Assembly: GCA_022567155.1 (NCBI GenBank)
Contig: JADFHN010000045.1
Coordinates: 1 to 32,040 of the forward strand
Length of the DNA: 32,040 bases
Direction: 5' to 3'
From: Bacteroidota bacterium
GTDB taxonomy: Bacteria; Bacteroidota; Bacteroidia; Cytophagales; Cyclobacteriaceae
Shown: piece after piece, positions 1-7,789 of the stretch
Position numbering within the stretch: position 1 is the stretch's first letter
Layout of the letters: each line of letters begins with the position of its first letter
Program-made: the position numbers and the translations under genes
The notes under the pieces: model-generated
Seen by the model: the letters and a program-made list of their open reading frames with translations, nothing else
What the model was told of the DNA's origin: nothing
Database searches by the model: none

Positions 1-7
1 AAACACC

Positions 8-190
8 ATGACAAAAGAAGCGGAGAAAAATGTGCCGATCAATATCATTTTTGACGGGCCGCCGAATCACGAAAGCGGGAGGTTTGTTGAGGTTGAAACA
101 GACGACGGCAAGTCAATAAACGCAGGTAAGTGGACTGAACGCCCAGATGGATTGTGGGCATTACGAATTACAGAATTGCCGAGAGTATAA
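8..190 (+). CDS. Small conserved hypothetical protein, 60 aa
   Basis: I do not recognise a named function. The product is short and acidic, with no signal peptide or membrane segment. It reads as a compact beta-rich domain: a hydrophobic strand (INIIFDGPP, about residues 11-19), then GRFVEVE and a WTERPDGLWALRI C-terminus. The balanced composition and the ordered aromatic/Gly pattern look like real coding sequence. The start lies only 7 bases from the window edge, so a longer gene starting further upstream cannot be excluded. It does not appear to be co-transcribed with vapBC, because about 160 AT-rich bases and the vapB promoter separate them. Confidence 0.55.
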   Translation: MTKEAEKNVPINIIFDGPPNHESGRFVEVETDDGKSINAGKWTERPDGLWALRITELPRV

Positions 191-313
191 CTTTTAAACG
201 ATTGAAATTATGAAACAGCGAGAACTTAAATTCAGATACAGACTGAAAAAGCAGGAATTATCGTTAATTCCTTTTTTCAATCAAATTACAACATAAAATT
301 TATACCGTTTAAT

Positions 314-344
314 TTTGAATATACGATGGACTATCGTATATTTG
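314..344 (+). promoter_or_regulatory. Bacteroidota-type promoter of vapBC with overlapping palindromic operator
   Basis: TTTG at 314-317 and TATATTTG at 337-344 are separated by 19 bases. This matches the Bacteroidota -33 (TTTG/TTG) and -7 (TAnnTTTG) elements. A perfect inverted repeat with 10-base arms (318-327 and 333-342, 5-base centre) fills the spacer and overlaps the -7 box, where a VapB(C) repressor would be expected to bind. The vapB ATG at 349 is only 4 bases past the -7 box, so the transcript is probably leaderless or nearly so. Confidence 0.7.
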
Positions 345-348
345 TTAT

Positions 349-564
349 ATGAAAGTTACGGCAATTATACCTGACCAGTTGATTGAAAGAGTAAAACATG
401 TTTCCGGGGGCAAAAATATCACCGAAAGCCTTTTGATAGCCTTGGATGAGTATCTAAAGCAAAAGGAAATAACCTACTTAATGGATCAGGTAAAACATGA
501 TCCGTTAGTCTTTAATGAAGATGCCACCGCGTATAATATCAGGAAGGTCAATCGTAAACGATGA
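349..564 (+). CDS. vapB: VapB-type antitoxin, ribbon-helix-helix
   Basis: The 71-aa protein fits the VapB/DUF2191 antitoxin family. It has an N-terminal beta strand (MKVTAII) and two short helices (residues about 9-40, with the turn at GGKNITE) typical of a ribbon-helix-helix DNA-binding domain. A charged C-terminal tail follows (residues about 41-71), which would wrap the toxin. The stop overlaps the start of the PIN toxin gene by four bases (ATGA at 561-564), as in most vapBC pairs. Autoregulation is likely because a 10+10 base palindrome overlaps its promoter just upstream. The family assignment rests on fold pattern and context; direct sequence identity to a named VapB cannot be measured here. 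Confidence 0.85.
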   Translation: MKVTAIIPDQLIERVKHVSGGKNITESLLIALDEYLKQKEITYLMDQVKHDPLVFNEDATAYNIRKVNRKR

Positions 565-926
565 CAGTTGTAGATACATCGGTTTGGATTGAATATTTAA
601 AAGGTAATAGGGAAATAGGTAGAGTTTTAGACCAAATGCTGGTAAATCGGGAGGTTATGGCTGTCAGCGCAGTGTTTGGTGAGCTTTTGCAAGGTGCAGG
701 AAACAACCGGGAACGTACTTTTATTATGGGGTTTTGGGAAAATCTACCATCTGCGACGGAAACCGGTATTTTTTTGAAAGCCGGCAACTTATCTTTTGAA
801 TACAAATTATTTGCCCTGGGTGTTGGATTAATTGATTGCTATATTCTCGCATTTGCATTGGAAAATGATTGCGCAATATGGACATTGGATAAAATGTTTC
901 ATAAAGCGATGGATCTGATTGGCTAA
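561..926 (+). CDS. vapC: VapC-type PIN-domain ribonuclease toxin
   Basis: The 121-aa protein has the full acidic set of a PIN-domain nuclease: D5 (VVDTSVWI), E41 (GELLQG), D92 (GLIDCYILAFAL) and D110 (TLDKMF). These residues coordinate Mg2+ or Mn2+ for RNA cleavage. Length and motif spacing are normal for VapC, which typically cuts initiator tRNA, other tRNAs or the sarcin-ricin loop; the target cannot be read from the sequence. It overlaps vapB by four bases, indicating translational coupling. All four acidic residues are present, so the toxin should be active and the pair functional. Confidence 0.92.
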   Translation: MTVVDTSVWIEYLKGNREIGRVLDQMLVNREVMAVSAVFGELLQGAGNNRERTFIMGFWENLPSATETGIFLKAGNLSFEYKLFALGVGLIDCYILAFALENDCAIWTLDKMFHKAMDLIG

Positions 927-1459
927 TATTGAACCTTCATCCTACTCAGTCACCTGCGGGAGACTCTGATGAGGAAATAAAAATGGCTAAAAATGGCGCG
1001 CGTTTAAAACGCATGACTAAATCCCATGTCTTACTTTAATTTCCTCACTGCTCAACGCATTGGTAATGGCATTCTGTGCAAAGAGTAATTTGTTGTCGAT
1101 CGATAGATTTTTCATAATCAATTTGATTTGTGATTTCACATAGTATTAATTAATTACTGACCAAATCCAGGAGGCGTACAAAAGTTTATCTATTTCCTGG
1201 CAATCGTTCTTTTTTTAATCAGATAATTTTAGCAAAATTAGAGAATGGAATATTTGCTCCTTCTTTACAACAATGATTCTACCGAGAATTTAATGGATAA
1301 TGATAGAATGATAAAATGATATAATGAAAGAATCAAACATTGCAGGAAATGATGAAAAAGAAAGAAACATCCTATATGAACAATAAATAACGTTTACGCA
1401 TTTATGCATTTAATCAATGTCACTAAAGTAAAAACAGAACCACAAAAATCACTCAAGTC
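927..1459. other. Intergenic region between vapC and pfkA
   Basis: No gene of convincing quality is visible on either strand. The stretch is AT-rich and includes a run of AATGATA-like units around 1290-1330. Its end (1361-1404) resembles the 3' end and downstream flank of the four-helix-bundle gene at 23672-24046, described as a separate repeat entry. A pfkA promoter should lie here, but no clean TAnnTTTG box stands out. Confidence 0.5.
1361..1404 (+). repeat. Second copy of the four-helix-bundle gene 3' end and flank
   Basis: These 44 bases match 24017-24060 at 37 of 44 positions without gaps. The in-frame TAA stops align (1388-1390 and 24044-24046), and both are followed by a TTTACGCATTTA motif. 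The encoded tails are alike: KETSYMNNK here and KNSSYMINQ in the other copy. Upstream of 1343 the similarity fades into low-complexity sequence, so this is probably the leftover 3' end of a deleted or decayed S23-type gene. Chance similarity of AT-rich DNA is the alternative. Confidence 0.5.
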
Positions 1460-2563
1460 ATGGCAAAAAAGCGTAAAATTTTAGTTGTCACCGGTGGTGG
1501 CGATTGCCCGGGATTAAATGCGGTAATCCGCGCCATTGTAAAAAGATCCAGGCAGGAAAACAACTGGTCGGTGCTAGGAAGTATGGAGGCATTTAACGGT
1601 GTTCTTAGAGATCCGATGGAAATAAAAAAACTGACTAACAAAGCCATTGCGGGAATACATGTTAAAGGCGGCACGATATTGCGCACCACCAACAAAGGCA
1701 ATCCGTTTGACTTTCCTTATAAGGATGAAGAGGGAAACTGGAAAGTAAAAGACCGGTCGGATGAGCTGATCAGCCGCATACATGATTTGAGGGTGGAAGC
1801 GGTAATCAGCATCGGTGGCGACGGTTCACAGCGTATATCGCAAGCCCTATATGAAAAAGGACTAAATATTATCGGAGTGCCAAAGACCATCGATAATGAT
1901 CTTTCTGCTACCGATTACACATTTGGATTCCGTACGGCAGTGCAGATTGCGACGGATGCTTTTGACAAGCTTGTAACCACGGCTGAAAGTCATCATCGTG
2001 TATTGATACTAGAGGTAATGGGCCGCGATGCCGGCTGGATTGCGCTCCATACTGCGGTAGCCGGGGGCGCCGAAGTGTGCCTCATTCCGGAGATACCGTA
2101 TGACATCCATAAAGTCGTGGAGCGGATAAATAATCGGTACATAAAAGGTCGCGGATTTGCCAACATTGTTGTGGCAGAGGGTGCACGGCCTGCGGAAGGT
2201 TCGGTGGTAAGCGCCGAAAACAAGGAAGTAGGAGTTGAACATGTACGGCTGGGTGGTATTGCATACCGGCTTTCGGCCGAGATGAAAGCTGCAGGATGTA
2301 AAGCCGAAATCAGAGAAACGGTATTAGGTCATATTCAACGGGGAGGGACTCCGATTGCATTTGACCGGGTGCTTGCAACTTTGTTCGGCGTAAAGGCCTT
2401 TGAGATGGTACTGAAAAGGGAGTATGGCAAAATGGTTACTTATAAAAACAACGATATCTGCACGGCGCCGTTGAAGGAAGCTGTAACAGCCTACAACTAT
2501 GTAAAGACCAATGGCACAATGGTAAAATCTGCGCGCGGAATCGGCATTTCATTTGGTGACTAA
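1460..2563 (+). CDS. pfkA: 6-phosphofructokinase, group III (mixed-substrate) clade
   Basis: Phosphorylates fructose 6-phosphate to fructose 1,6-bisphosphate in glycolysis. The 367-aa protein shows the nucleotide/phosphate loop GGGDCPGLNAVIRA (residues 12-25), GGDGS at 119-123, and PKTIDND at 141-147 with the catalytic Asp at 145. It also has the FGFRTAV, EVMGRDAGW and TVLGHIQRGGTP motifs that bind fructose 6-phosphate. The GGGDCPGLN and KTIDNDLSATDYTFGF wording is that of the group III clade, which contains both ATP- and PPi-dependent enzymes. A Gly in GGDGS favours ATP as phosphoryl donor, while Lys142 is the residue usual in PPi enzymes. The start is the ATG giving MAKKRKILVVTGGGD, and no earlier in-frame start improves it. 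Confidence 0.93.
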   Translation: MAKKRKILVVTGGGDCPGLNAVIRAIVKRSRQENNWSVLGSMEAFNGVLRDPMEIKKLTNKAIAGIHVKGGTILRTTNKGNPFDFPYKDEEGNWKVKDRSDELISRIHDLRVEAVISIGGDGSQRISQALYEKGLNIIGVPKTIDNDLSATDYTFGFRTAVQIATDAFDKLVTTAESHHRVLILEVMGRDAGWIALHTAVAGGAEVCLIPEIPYDIHKVVERINNRYIKGRGFANIVVAEGARPAEGSVVSAENKEVGVEHVRLGGIAYRLSAEMKAAGCKAEIRETVLGHIQRGGTPIAFDRVLATLFGVKAFEMVLKREYGKMVTYKNNDICTAPLKEAVTAYNYVKTNGTMVKSARGIGISFGD

Positions 2564-2634
2564 GAACAATCAATGGCTTTGATTTTGAAGCCAGAATTTC
2601 TATTTTCGAAGCTTCTTATTTCGAAGCCCTTTTT

Positions 2635-3696
2635 ATGAGAATATTGATTACGGGTGGATGTGGTTTTGTTGGATCTAATCTGGCCATTTACTTAAAACAT
2701 AAACATCCCAGGTACAAGATATTTGCACTTGACAATCTCAAGAGAAGAGGAAGTGAATTAAATCTAAACCGGCTAAAAACTGCAAAGATCTCGTTTATTC
2801 ATGGTGATATTAGAATTTTATCAGATTTTAAGGCCGTTCCTGATCCCGATTTGATCATTGATGCTGCCGCAGAGCCTGCCGTACTTAGTGGAATAATCGA
2901 ATCTACCCGTTACACGATCGACACCAACCTCCTTGGCACAATAAATACGCTGGAGTATGCAATAAAGAAGAAGGCAAAATTGATCTTCTTATCTACGAGC
3001 CGGGTATATCCATACCGGTTGCTGAATAAACTTAAAACGACGGAAAAGGCATCCCGATTCCAAATTGCAGCCAACCAGCAGATGGATGGTGCAGGAAAAA
3101 AGGGTATTAAAGAGAACTTTTTATTGAATGGCCCGAAGACACCTTATGGAGCTACTAAATATGCGTCGGAGATACTGATAACAGAATACGAGGAGTTCCT
3201 GGGGCTTTCTGCCATTATCAACCGATGCGGGGTAATTGCAGGTCCCTGGCAAATGGGAAAAGTGGACCAGGGATTTTTAGTTCATTGGTTGGCAAGTCAT
3301 TACTGGGAAAAAAAGCTTAAATACATTGGGTATAAAGGAAGTGGAAAACAGGTCAGAGATGTGTTGCACATTGAAGATCTGTCCAATCTGATTGATGCCG
3401 AAATAGCCAACTTCCAGGAGTTGAAGGGACAAACTTTCAATGTTGGTGGAGGCCTGAGGAATTCAACATCTCTGCTGGAACTTACCCAATTGTGCGAAAA
3501 GGTTACAAATAAAAAGATAAACGTCGGTTGCGATTCAAAAACAAGACCCGGTGATGTAAAAGTATATATCACCGACAACTCAAAAGTGACGCGACTAACA
3601 AAATGGAAACCAAAAATTACTATATCAGATACAGTTGAGGATGTGATGAATTGGCTTAGAACAAATGATGAATTTCTAAAACCTATCTTTACTTAA
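2635..3696 (+). CDS. NAD-dependent sugar-nucleotide epimerase/dehydratase (extended SDR)
   Basis: The 353-aa extended short-chain dehydrogenase has the Rossmann motif G7xxG10xxG13 (ITGGCGFVGSN), the DAAAEPAV segment, S120-T-S before RVYP, and the catalytic pair Y171/K175 (TPYGATKY). The C-terminal part (QVRDVLHIEDL, FNVGGG) forms the sugar-nucleotide domain. These features point to a CDP- or GDP-/UDP-sugar 4,6-dehydratase or epimerase of the CDP-paratose/GalE-like group; the substrate cannot be named. An unusually basic insert lies at about residues 127-165. The next gene's ATG follows the stop with no gap, and that gene is a related epimerase, so the two probably act in one sugar-nucleotide pathway. 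Confidence 0.82.
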   Translation: MRILITGGCGFVGSNLAIYLKHKHPRYKIFALDNLKRRGSELNLNRLKTAKISFIHGDIRILSDFKAVPDPDLIIDAAAEPAVLSGIIESTRYTIDTNLLGTINTLEYAIKKKAKLIFLSTSRVYPYRLLNKLKTTEKASRFQIAANQQMDGAGKKGIKENFLLNGPKTPYGATKYASEILITEYEEFLGLSAIINRCGVIAGPWQMGKVDQGFLVHWLASHYWEKKLKYIGYKGSGKQVRDVLHIEDLSNLIDAEIANFQELKGQTFNVGGGLRNSTSLLELTQLCEKVTNKKINVGCDSKTRPGDVKVYITDNSKVTRLTKWKPKITISDTVEDVMNWLRTNDEFLKPIFT

Positions 3697-4770
3697 ATGC
3701 GAGTTGCTCTAGTTACAGGATCGGGAGGGTTGATCGGCAGTGAGTCGGTTGAATTTTTTTCGAAGAAATTTGATCACGTCATCGGGATCGATAACGACAT
3801 GCGAGCCAGATTCTTTGGACCTGAAGCTTCGGTACGATGGAACATCAACAGGCTCAAGCGAAATATATCATCTTATCAACATTTTGATATTGATATATGC
3901 AAGAGGGACAAACTAGCGCCTGTTTTCGAGCAATATGGAGGTGAAATAAAATGTATCGTCCACGCTGCCGCTCAACCAAGTCACGATTGGGCAGCCCGGG
4001 ATCCCATGACTGACTTTGAAGTAAATGCATTAGGTACCATCAATCTTTTGGAACTGACAAGAAAGTATTGCCCGGAAGCTGTATTCATTTTTACTTCAAC
4101 AAACAAGGTTTATGGTGATTTACCAAATGCGCTTCCGCTAGTTGAAAAGGAAACCCGGTGGGAAATAGAGAAAAATCATCCGTATTATGAATACGGCATC
4201 GACGAAAACTTGTCAATTGATCAGTCTATGCATTCTTTATTTGGAGCTTCGAAAGTGGCGGCAGATGTCATGACCCAGGAATATGGTAGATATTTCGGAT
4301 TAAAAACCGGTATTTTCAGGGGAGGGTGTCTCACAGGTCCTAATCATTCAGGTATGCAACTACACGGTTTTCTTGCATACTTAATGAAGTGTACCATTAT
4401 GGGTGAGAAATACACCATTTTTGGCTATAAGGGCAAACAGGTCCGCGACAACATTCATAGCAAGGACTTAATAGAAATGTTTTGGGCCTTCTTTAACGAT
4501 CCAAAACCAGGCGAAGTGTACAATGTGGGGGGAGGCCGATTTGCCTGTTGTTCCGTGCTGGAAGCAATTGGTATGTGCGAAGAAATTGCAAGTAAAAAAC
4601 TGAATTATGAGTATTCTGAAAAAAACCGGATAGGTGATCACATGTGGTGGATAAGTGATACGCGAAAGTTTAAAGCCCACTATCCTTCCTGGAACCAGAC
4701 TTTTGATATACAAAAGACACTCGTTGATATTTATAGTGGGTTGACCAAAAGGGTAACCAAACCTGAATGA
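3697..4770 (+). CDS. CDP-paratose 2-epimerase-like SDR
   Basis: The 357-aa extended SDR has G8xxG11xxG14 ([11 protein letters not shown]), [15 protein letters not shown] at about residues 89-103, and [10 protein letters not shown] at 132-141. The segment [18 protein letters not shown] and a [12 protein letters not shown] segment also fit. The [10 protein letters not shown] block is a hallmark of the CDP-paratose 2-epimerase (RfbE-like) subfamily, which inverts C2 of a nucleotide-linked sugar. The usual catalytic Tyr of YxxxK is replaced by Phe (F182-GAS-K186), which I believe is a trait of this subgroup and not a local mutation. The gene starts directly after the previous stop and overlaps the downstream glycosyltransferase by four bases (ATGA at 4767-4770). 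Confidence 0.85.
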   Translation: MRVALVTGSGGLIGSESVEFFSKKFDHVIGIDNDMRARFFGPEASVRWNINRLKRNISSYQHFDIDICKRDKLAPVFEQYGGEIKCIVHAAAQPSHDWAARDPMTDFEVNALGTINLLELTRKYCPEAVFIFTSTNKVYGDLPNALPLVEKETRWEIEKNHPYYEYGIDENLSIDQSMHSLFGASKVAADVMTQEYGRYFGLKTGIFRGGCLTGPNHSGMQLHGFLAYLMKCTIMGEKYTIFGYKGKQVRDNIHSKDLIEMFWAFFNDPKPGEVYNVGGGRFACCSVLEAIGMCEEIASKKLNYEYSEKNRIGDHMWWISDTRKFKAHYPSWNQTFDIQKTLVDIYSGLTKRVTKPE

Positions 4771-5507
4771 AATTAAGTACGGTTATACCAGCTTATAATG
4801 AAGCGGACTCCCTACCGGAGACCATCAATACATTATTTTCAGTCTTGAACTCACATTCAATCGATCATGAAATACTTGTCATAAATGATAATTCAAGCGA
4901 CAATACGCTTGAGGTACTTGAAAAACTGGTTGATTCTGTTCCTACATTGAGGTTCCTGACCAACAAAGGACCTAATGGATTCGGGTATGCGGTGCGAATG
5001 GGGCTTGAAAATTTTTCAGCGGATTGTGTCGCTATCATGATGGCTGACCGTTCAGATTCACCTGATGATCTTATCAAATTCTATAAAGTAATGCAATCCG
5101 AAAACTACGATTGCATCTTTGGAAGCCGGTTCATAAAAGGTGGAAAGACTACAAACTATCCAAAAATCAAACTTATTCTAAACAGGCTGGCCAACAACCT
5201 GATACGATTAATTTTTCGGATCAAATACAACGATTGTACCAATGCATTTAAACTTTATCACAAAGAAACCATTGCGGGATTGAAGCCGTTTCTCTCACCT
5301 CACTTCAACCTTACCCTTGAGTTGCCACTCAAAGCAATCGTAAGAGGTTATAGCTACAAAATTGTACCGAATTCCTGGACAAACAGGAAACAAGGCAAAT
5401 CAAATCTTTCCATAAGAGAGATGGGCAGCAGGTACTTTTTTATTTTGCTTTATTGCCTGATTGAAAAATACTTTTCCAAAGGAGATTTCAAAAAGAAATG
5501 GGACTGA
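4767..5507 (+). CDS. Family 2 glycosyltransferase, dolichol-phosphate-mannose-synthase-like
   Basis: The 246-aa GT-A enzyme begins with the typical [17 protein letters not shown], then [10 protein letters not shown], and a DxSD-type metal/nucleotide motif (D94-R-S-D97 in [11 protein letters not shown]). GSRFIKGG and a C-terminal acceptor-side segment with NRKQGKSN follow. Layout and length match polyprenyl-phosphate glycosyltransferases of the DPM1 type without C-terminal membrane helices. It would load a sugar onto undecaprenyl phosphate on the inner face of the membrane. It overlaps the epimerase before it by four bases and the multi-pass membrane protein after it by ten, so the four genes form one operon. 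The sugar donor is presumably the product of the two epimerases (inference). Confidence 0.87.
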   Translation: MKLSTVIPAYNEADSLPETINTLFSVLNSHSIDHEILVINDNSSDNTLEVLEKLVDSVPTLRFLTNKGPNGFGYAVRMGLENFSADCVAIMMADRSDSPDDLIKFYKVMQSENYDCIFGSRFIKGGKTTNYPKIKLILNRLANNLIRLIFRIKYNDCTNAFKLYHKETIAGLKPFLSPHFNLTLELPLKAIVRGYSYKIVPNSWTNRKQGKSNLSIREMGSRYFFILLYCLIEKYFSKGDFKKKWD

Positions 5508-6919
5508 ATACTATTACACAGATTTTTGGAAGAATTGTCAGATTTCTTCTTAACAATTATTTCTATGCAGGAGCGCTGCTGGTTACCGCAACGATTGCAT
5601 CGTTACTAAACTACAATGGGAAAAGCATGGGTGGGTTGTTTGTGGCTTATATGGATTTTGCTAATTTTTTTGCAAGCGGCTTTGATTTTAGCGGGAGAGC
5701 CGGAAAAATAATCTATACATTCCCGATGTGGGGCTACGGGTTTATTTTGCTGGTTACAAAAAGCAAGACAATCATTATAATATTTCAGCAATTAGTTACC
5801 ATAGCTATACTTCTATTTGCTGATTATTCCATGAAGAAGTTCGGCTGGAGGGCCGGGTCGAGAATTGCTTTCAGAGTGCTCACAATTTTCAGTTTTCCGT
5901 GGTTTTACTTTCATGCCATTTTATGGCCATATAGTCAGGGAGCGAATCTGCTTCTCTTATCATTATTCCTTATTCTCCATTATTTGAAATTCAGAAAATT
6001 AACGTATTTGATTCTGGCATCGCTGTGTTTTGGGATTATGCTCAATTTCAGATCCGATTATTTTTTTCTGGGCCTTGCAATTCCCATAATCATATTATTT
6101 ATTGACCTGATAAGAAAAGAGAAGAAGGTTTGGTGGCATTACCCCGTGTGGTATGCCATTATGTTCATATTGCTGATACCGTGGGGGTTATTTTCATTGG
6201 AAAAAACCGGCTCCTACCTGCAAAAATCGTCTAACGGCGGACATGTTCTGTTTATCAGCCTTGGTCAGTTGCCGGATAATAAATGGAGAATAACACCACT
6301 TGATAAGGATCCATTAATGAGAGAGTTGGTTGACTCGGAAGTTGGACCTGGGGTAAGAACACTTTCACATCAGGCGGATACATTCTTAACCAGGAAATGG
6401 CTTGAACTTATTCTTAATGACAAGGCGGAGTTTCTTAGAAAATGTAAATACAATTATAACTCCATCTTTCACAGCCCATTTTACAATGGTGAATTATATA
6501 AGCTGAGTGAGGGATTTGCTGACATGGTAATTATATCAAAACTTGACGTCAAAATCCAGGATTTGGCTGATAGCCTTCCAGGCAACAAATGGTTATCGCG
6601 GGCATTCGATCCGTTGCGAAACAGATATGAAAAAACAGGATTGATTTTACCAAAGTGGACTATCGGTGCAATTATAATTGCTTTTATTTTTTTCAGAACC
6701 AGTCTATTCAAAGAGGAAACATTCATACTCATATTATCCGTTATTGTTTACCAATTTGGCCTCATGGTATTGGGGTACTTCATGCGTGGCTATCATACCA
6801 ATATTTTTATATTATATGAAATCTTGTTGGTGTTCCTGTTCATTGAATTGAATCCATTTGGGCTCACATTTAAGAAATGGGAAGAAATTTACAATTCAAA
6901 GAAAGTACTTTTCAAATAA
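5498..6919 (+). CDS. Multi-pass membrane protein, probable GT-C-type glycosyltransferase
   Basis: The 473-aa protein has roughly ten hydrophobic segments in two blocks (about residues 15-225 and 385-455), separated by a hydrophilic stretch of about 160 residues. An acidic residue in the first large loop (VAYMDFANFFASG), the LNFRSDYFFL segment and the overall plan resemble GT39/PMT-like GT-C enzymes that use polyprenyl-phosphate sugars. There is no clear family signature, so the function is inferred mainly from context. The start overlaps the GT2 gene by ten bases. The GT2 would make a lipid-linked sugar and this protein could transfer it to a glycan or protein outside the membrane; a flippase or polymerase role is the alternative. 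Confidence 0.7.
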   Translation: MGLNTITQIFGRIVRFLLNNYFYAGALLVTATIASLLNYNGKSMGGLFVAYMDFANFFASGFDFSGRAGKIIYTFPMWGYGFILLVTKSKTIIIIFQQLVTIAILLFADYSMKKFGWRAGSRIAFRVLTIFSFPWFYFHAILWPYSQGANLLLLSLFLILHYLKFRKLTYLILASLCFGIMLNFRSDYFFLGLAIPIIILFIDLIRKEKKVWWHYPVWYAIMFILLIPWGLFSLEKTGSYLQKSSNGGHVLFISLGQLPDNKWRITPLDKDPLMRELVDSEVGPGVRTLSHQADTFLTRKWLELILNDKAEFLRKCKYNYNSIFHSPFYNGELYKLSEGFADMVIISKLDVKIQDLADSLPGNKWLSRAFDPLRNRYEKTGLILPKWTIGAIIIAFIFFRTSLFKEETFILILSVIVYQFGLMVLGYFMRGYHTNIFILYEILLVFLFIELNPFGLTFKKWEEIYNSKKVLFK

Positions 6920-7124
6920 TCGCAACTAGAATTAGCATTGATTCATCCAGTTCCTCTTGCTTACTTACTGGGGAAGTAATGCCGCTGCAACCAGTTGTTG
7001 GACCATCGAGTCCGGGAAATTGAAATCGTTCTGTAATGTCATCGCCGGCCCGCATACGCAGCGGGTATGGATGCTGATTTGTTGACCAAATCACCGTACT
7101 TCCTCTATTGAGCAAAGGAAACAC
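6912..7124 (-). CDS. Unassigned reverse-strand ORF, possible gene fragment
   Basis: A 70-aa frame whose coding-like character continues upstream of its ATG to about 7171, where a stop closes it. The reading (for example NRGSTVIWSTNQHPYPLRM, then DGPTTGCSGITSP) is rich in ordered aromatic, Gly and Pro residues and unlike the low-complexity shadows nearby. That suggests the C-terminal remnant of a larger protein that lost its 5' part. I do not recognise the family. It ends eight bases inside the 3' end of the convergent membrane-protein gene. It may be only a chance open frame. Confidence 0.25.
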   Translation of the reverse strand: MFPLLNRGSTVIWSTNQHPYPLRMRAGDDITERFQFPGLDGPTTGCSGITSPVSKQEELDESMLILVAII

Positions 7125-7355
7125 TTTATAGTTATAAGCATCTGAATAATATACGGTTAAGTAAAATACTATAGCGAATTTGGGTCATATATGGAATAAT
7201 ACCGGAAGGAAATTAATGGCCTGCCGTGTTTTTATTAGCAACTTTCTTCACCGCGCTAAGCACGGAGCAAAACATCCTATACTCTATTTTGTTCATCGTA
7301 CAGATAAGGATTTTTTTACGTTGAAGTCAGGAAAAGTAGATCTGATCGGGAATTT

Positions 7356-7378
7356 GGTCGTAGGGCGACCCTACGACC
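7356..7378. repeat. Dispersed palindrome, copy 1
   Basis: Two perfect 10-base arms, GGTCGTAGGG and CCCTACGACC, flank a 3-base centre (CGA). A near-identical copy lies at 31169-31191, and both sit in non-coding DNA, so this is a REP-like dispersed element. Confidence 0.65.
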
Positions 7379-7390
7379 AGAAAGCCGTTT

Positions 7391-7540
7391 CAGAGGGAAC
7401 GGAGTGACCGAAGAATCTCACGAATGGTACTCTCCTTGAAACCTCTTCGCTACGCTCTGAGAAAGGGTTAAAGTCAGAGGGAACGGAGTGACCACCTGCC
7501 AGGAACGACAACAGTCCTGGAAGAATCTCATGAATAATAC
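7391..7540 (+). repeat. Tandem copies of a dispersed 40-base repeat
   Basis: Copy A (7391-7430) and copy B (7475-7540) share CAGAGGGAACGGAGTGACC followed by GAAGAATCTCA(C/T)GAAT. Copy B is split by 25 extra bases (7494-7518) that form a small hairpin with CCAGGA and TCCTGG arms (7499-7520). Between the copies, 7438-7459 reads as an inverted, diverged copy (complement CAGAGCGTAGCGAAGAGG). Confidence 0.6.
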
Positions 7541-7563
7541 CCTTCCTATATTCATCATACAGT

Positions 7564-7641
7564 CACAAATGCAATTTGTGGTTACGATTTCATCCTGATT
7601 CTATCAAAATACGAGACGTAGCCTCAGATTGTATCTGAGGC
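7564..7641. repeat. Pair of small hairpins
   Basis: CACAAA/TTTGTG (7564-7569 and 7575-7580) and GCCTCAGA/TCTGAGGC (7621-7628 and 7634-7641), each with a 5-base loop. The form resembles the paired hairpins mobilised by REP-associated Y1 transposases in Bacteroidota, but no such transposase is in the window. Confidence 0.45.
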
Positions 7642-7789
7642 AATTCAGAGACCAACCTATTTCGTGTCCGGGGTAATACTGGTATTTGAAAGAACTATCC
7701 AGGAAGGCGCTAGCTGCAAGTATTATATATTTAAAATAGAACAGACCTGACATATACACTTTGGAATTGAATCCTCATTTACGTGCAGA

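Larger units (their letters stand above)
6920..7789. other. Repeat-rich intergenic region
   Basis: Apart from the doubtful reverse frame at its left end, this 870-base stretch has no credible gene. It holds a perfect palindrome (7356-7378) and copies of a CAGAGGGAACGGAGTGACC repeat (7391-7540), with an inverted relative at 7438-7459. Two hairpins follow at 7564-7580 and 7621-7641. The cluster looks like stacked remnants of small dispersed elements. Confidence 0.6.

Noticed and set aside
2564-2634. Terminator after pfkA
   Set aside because: GGCTT/AAGCC arms and repeated TTCGAAGC words are present, but the stem is only 5 bp and no T-run follows it.
7180-7407. 75-codon plus-strand ORF
   Set aside because: It runs through the dispersed palindrome and ends in the repeat unit; composition is not protein-like.
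7391-7540. CRISPR-like array
   Set aside because: Only two direct copies, one interrupted, with no regular spacers and no cas genes nearby.
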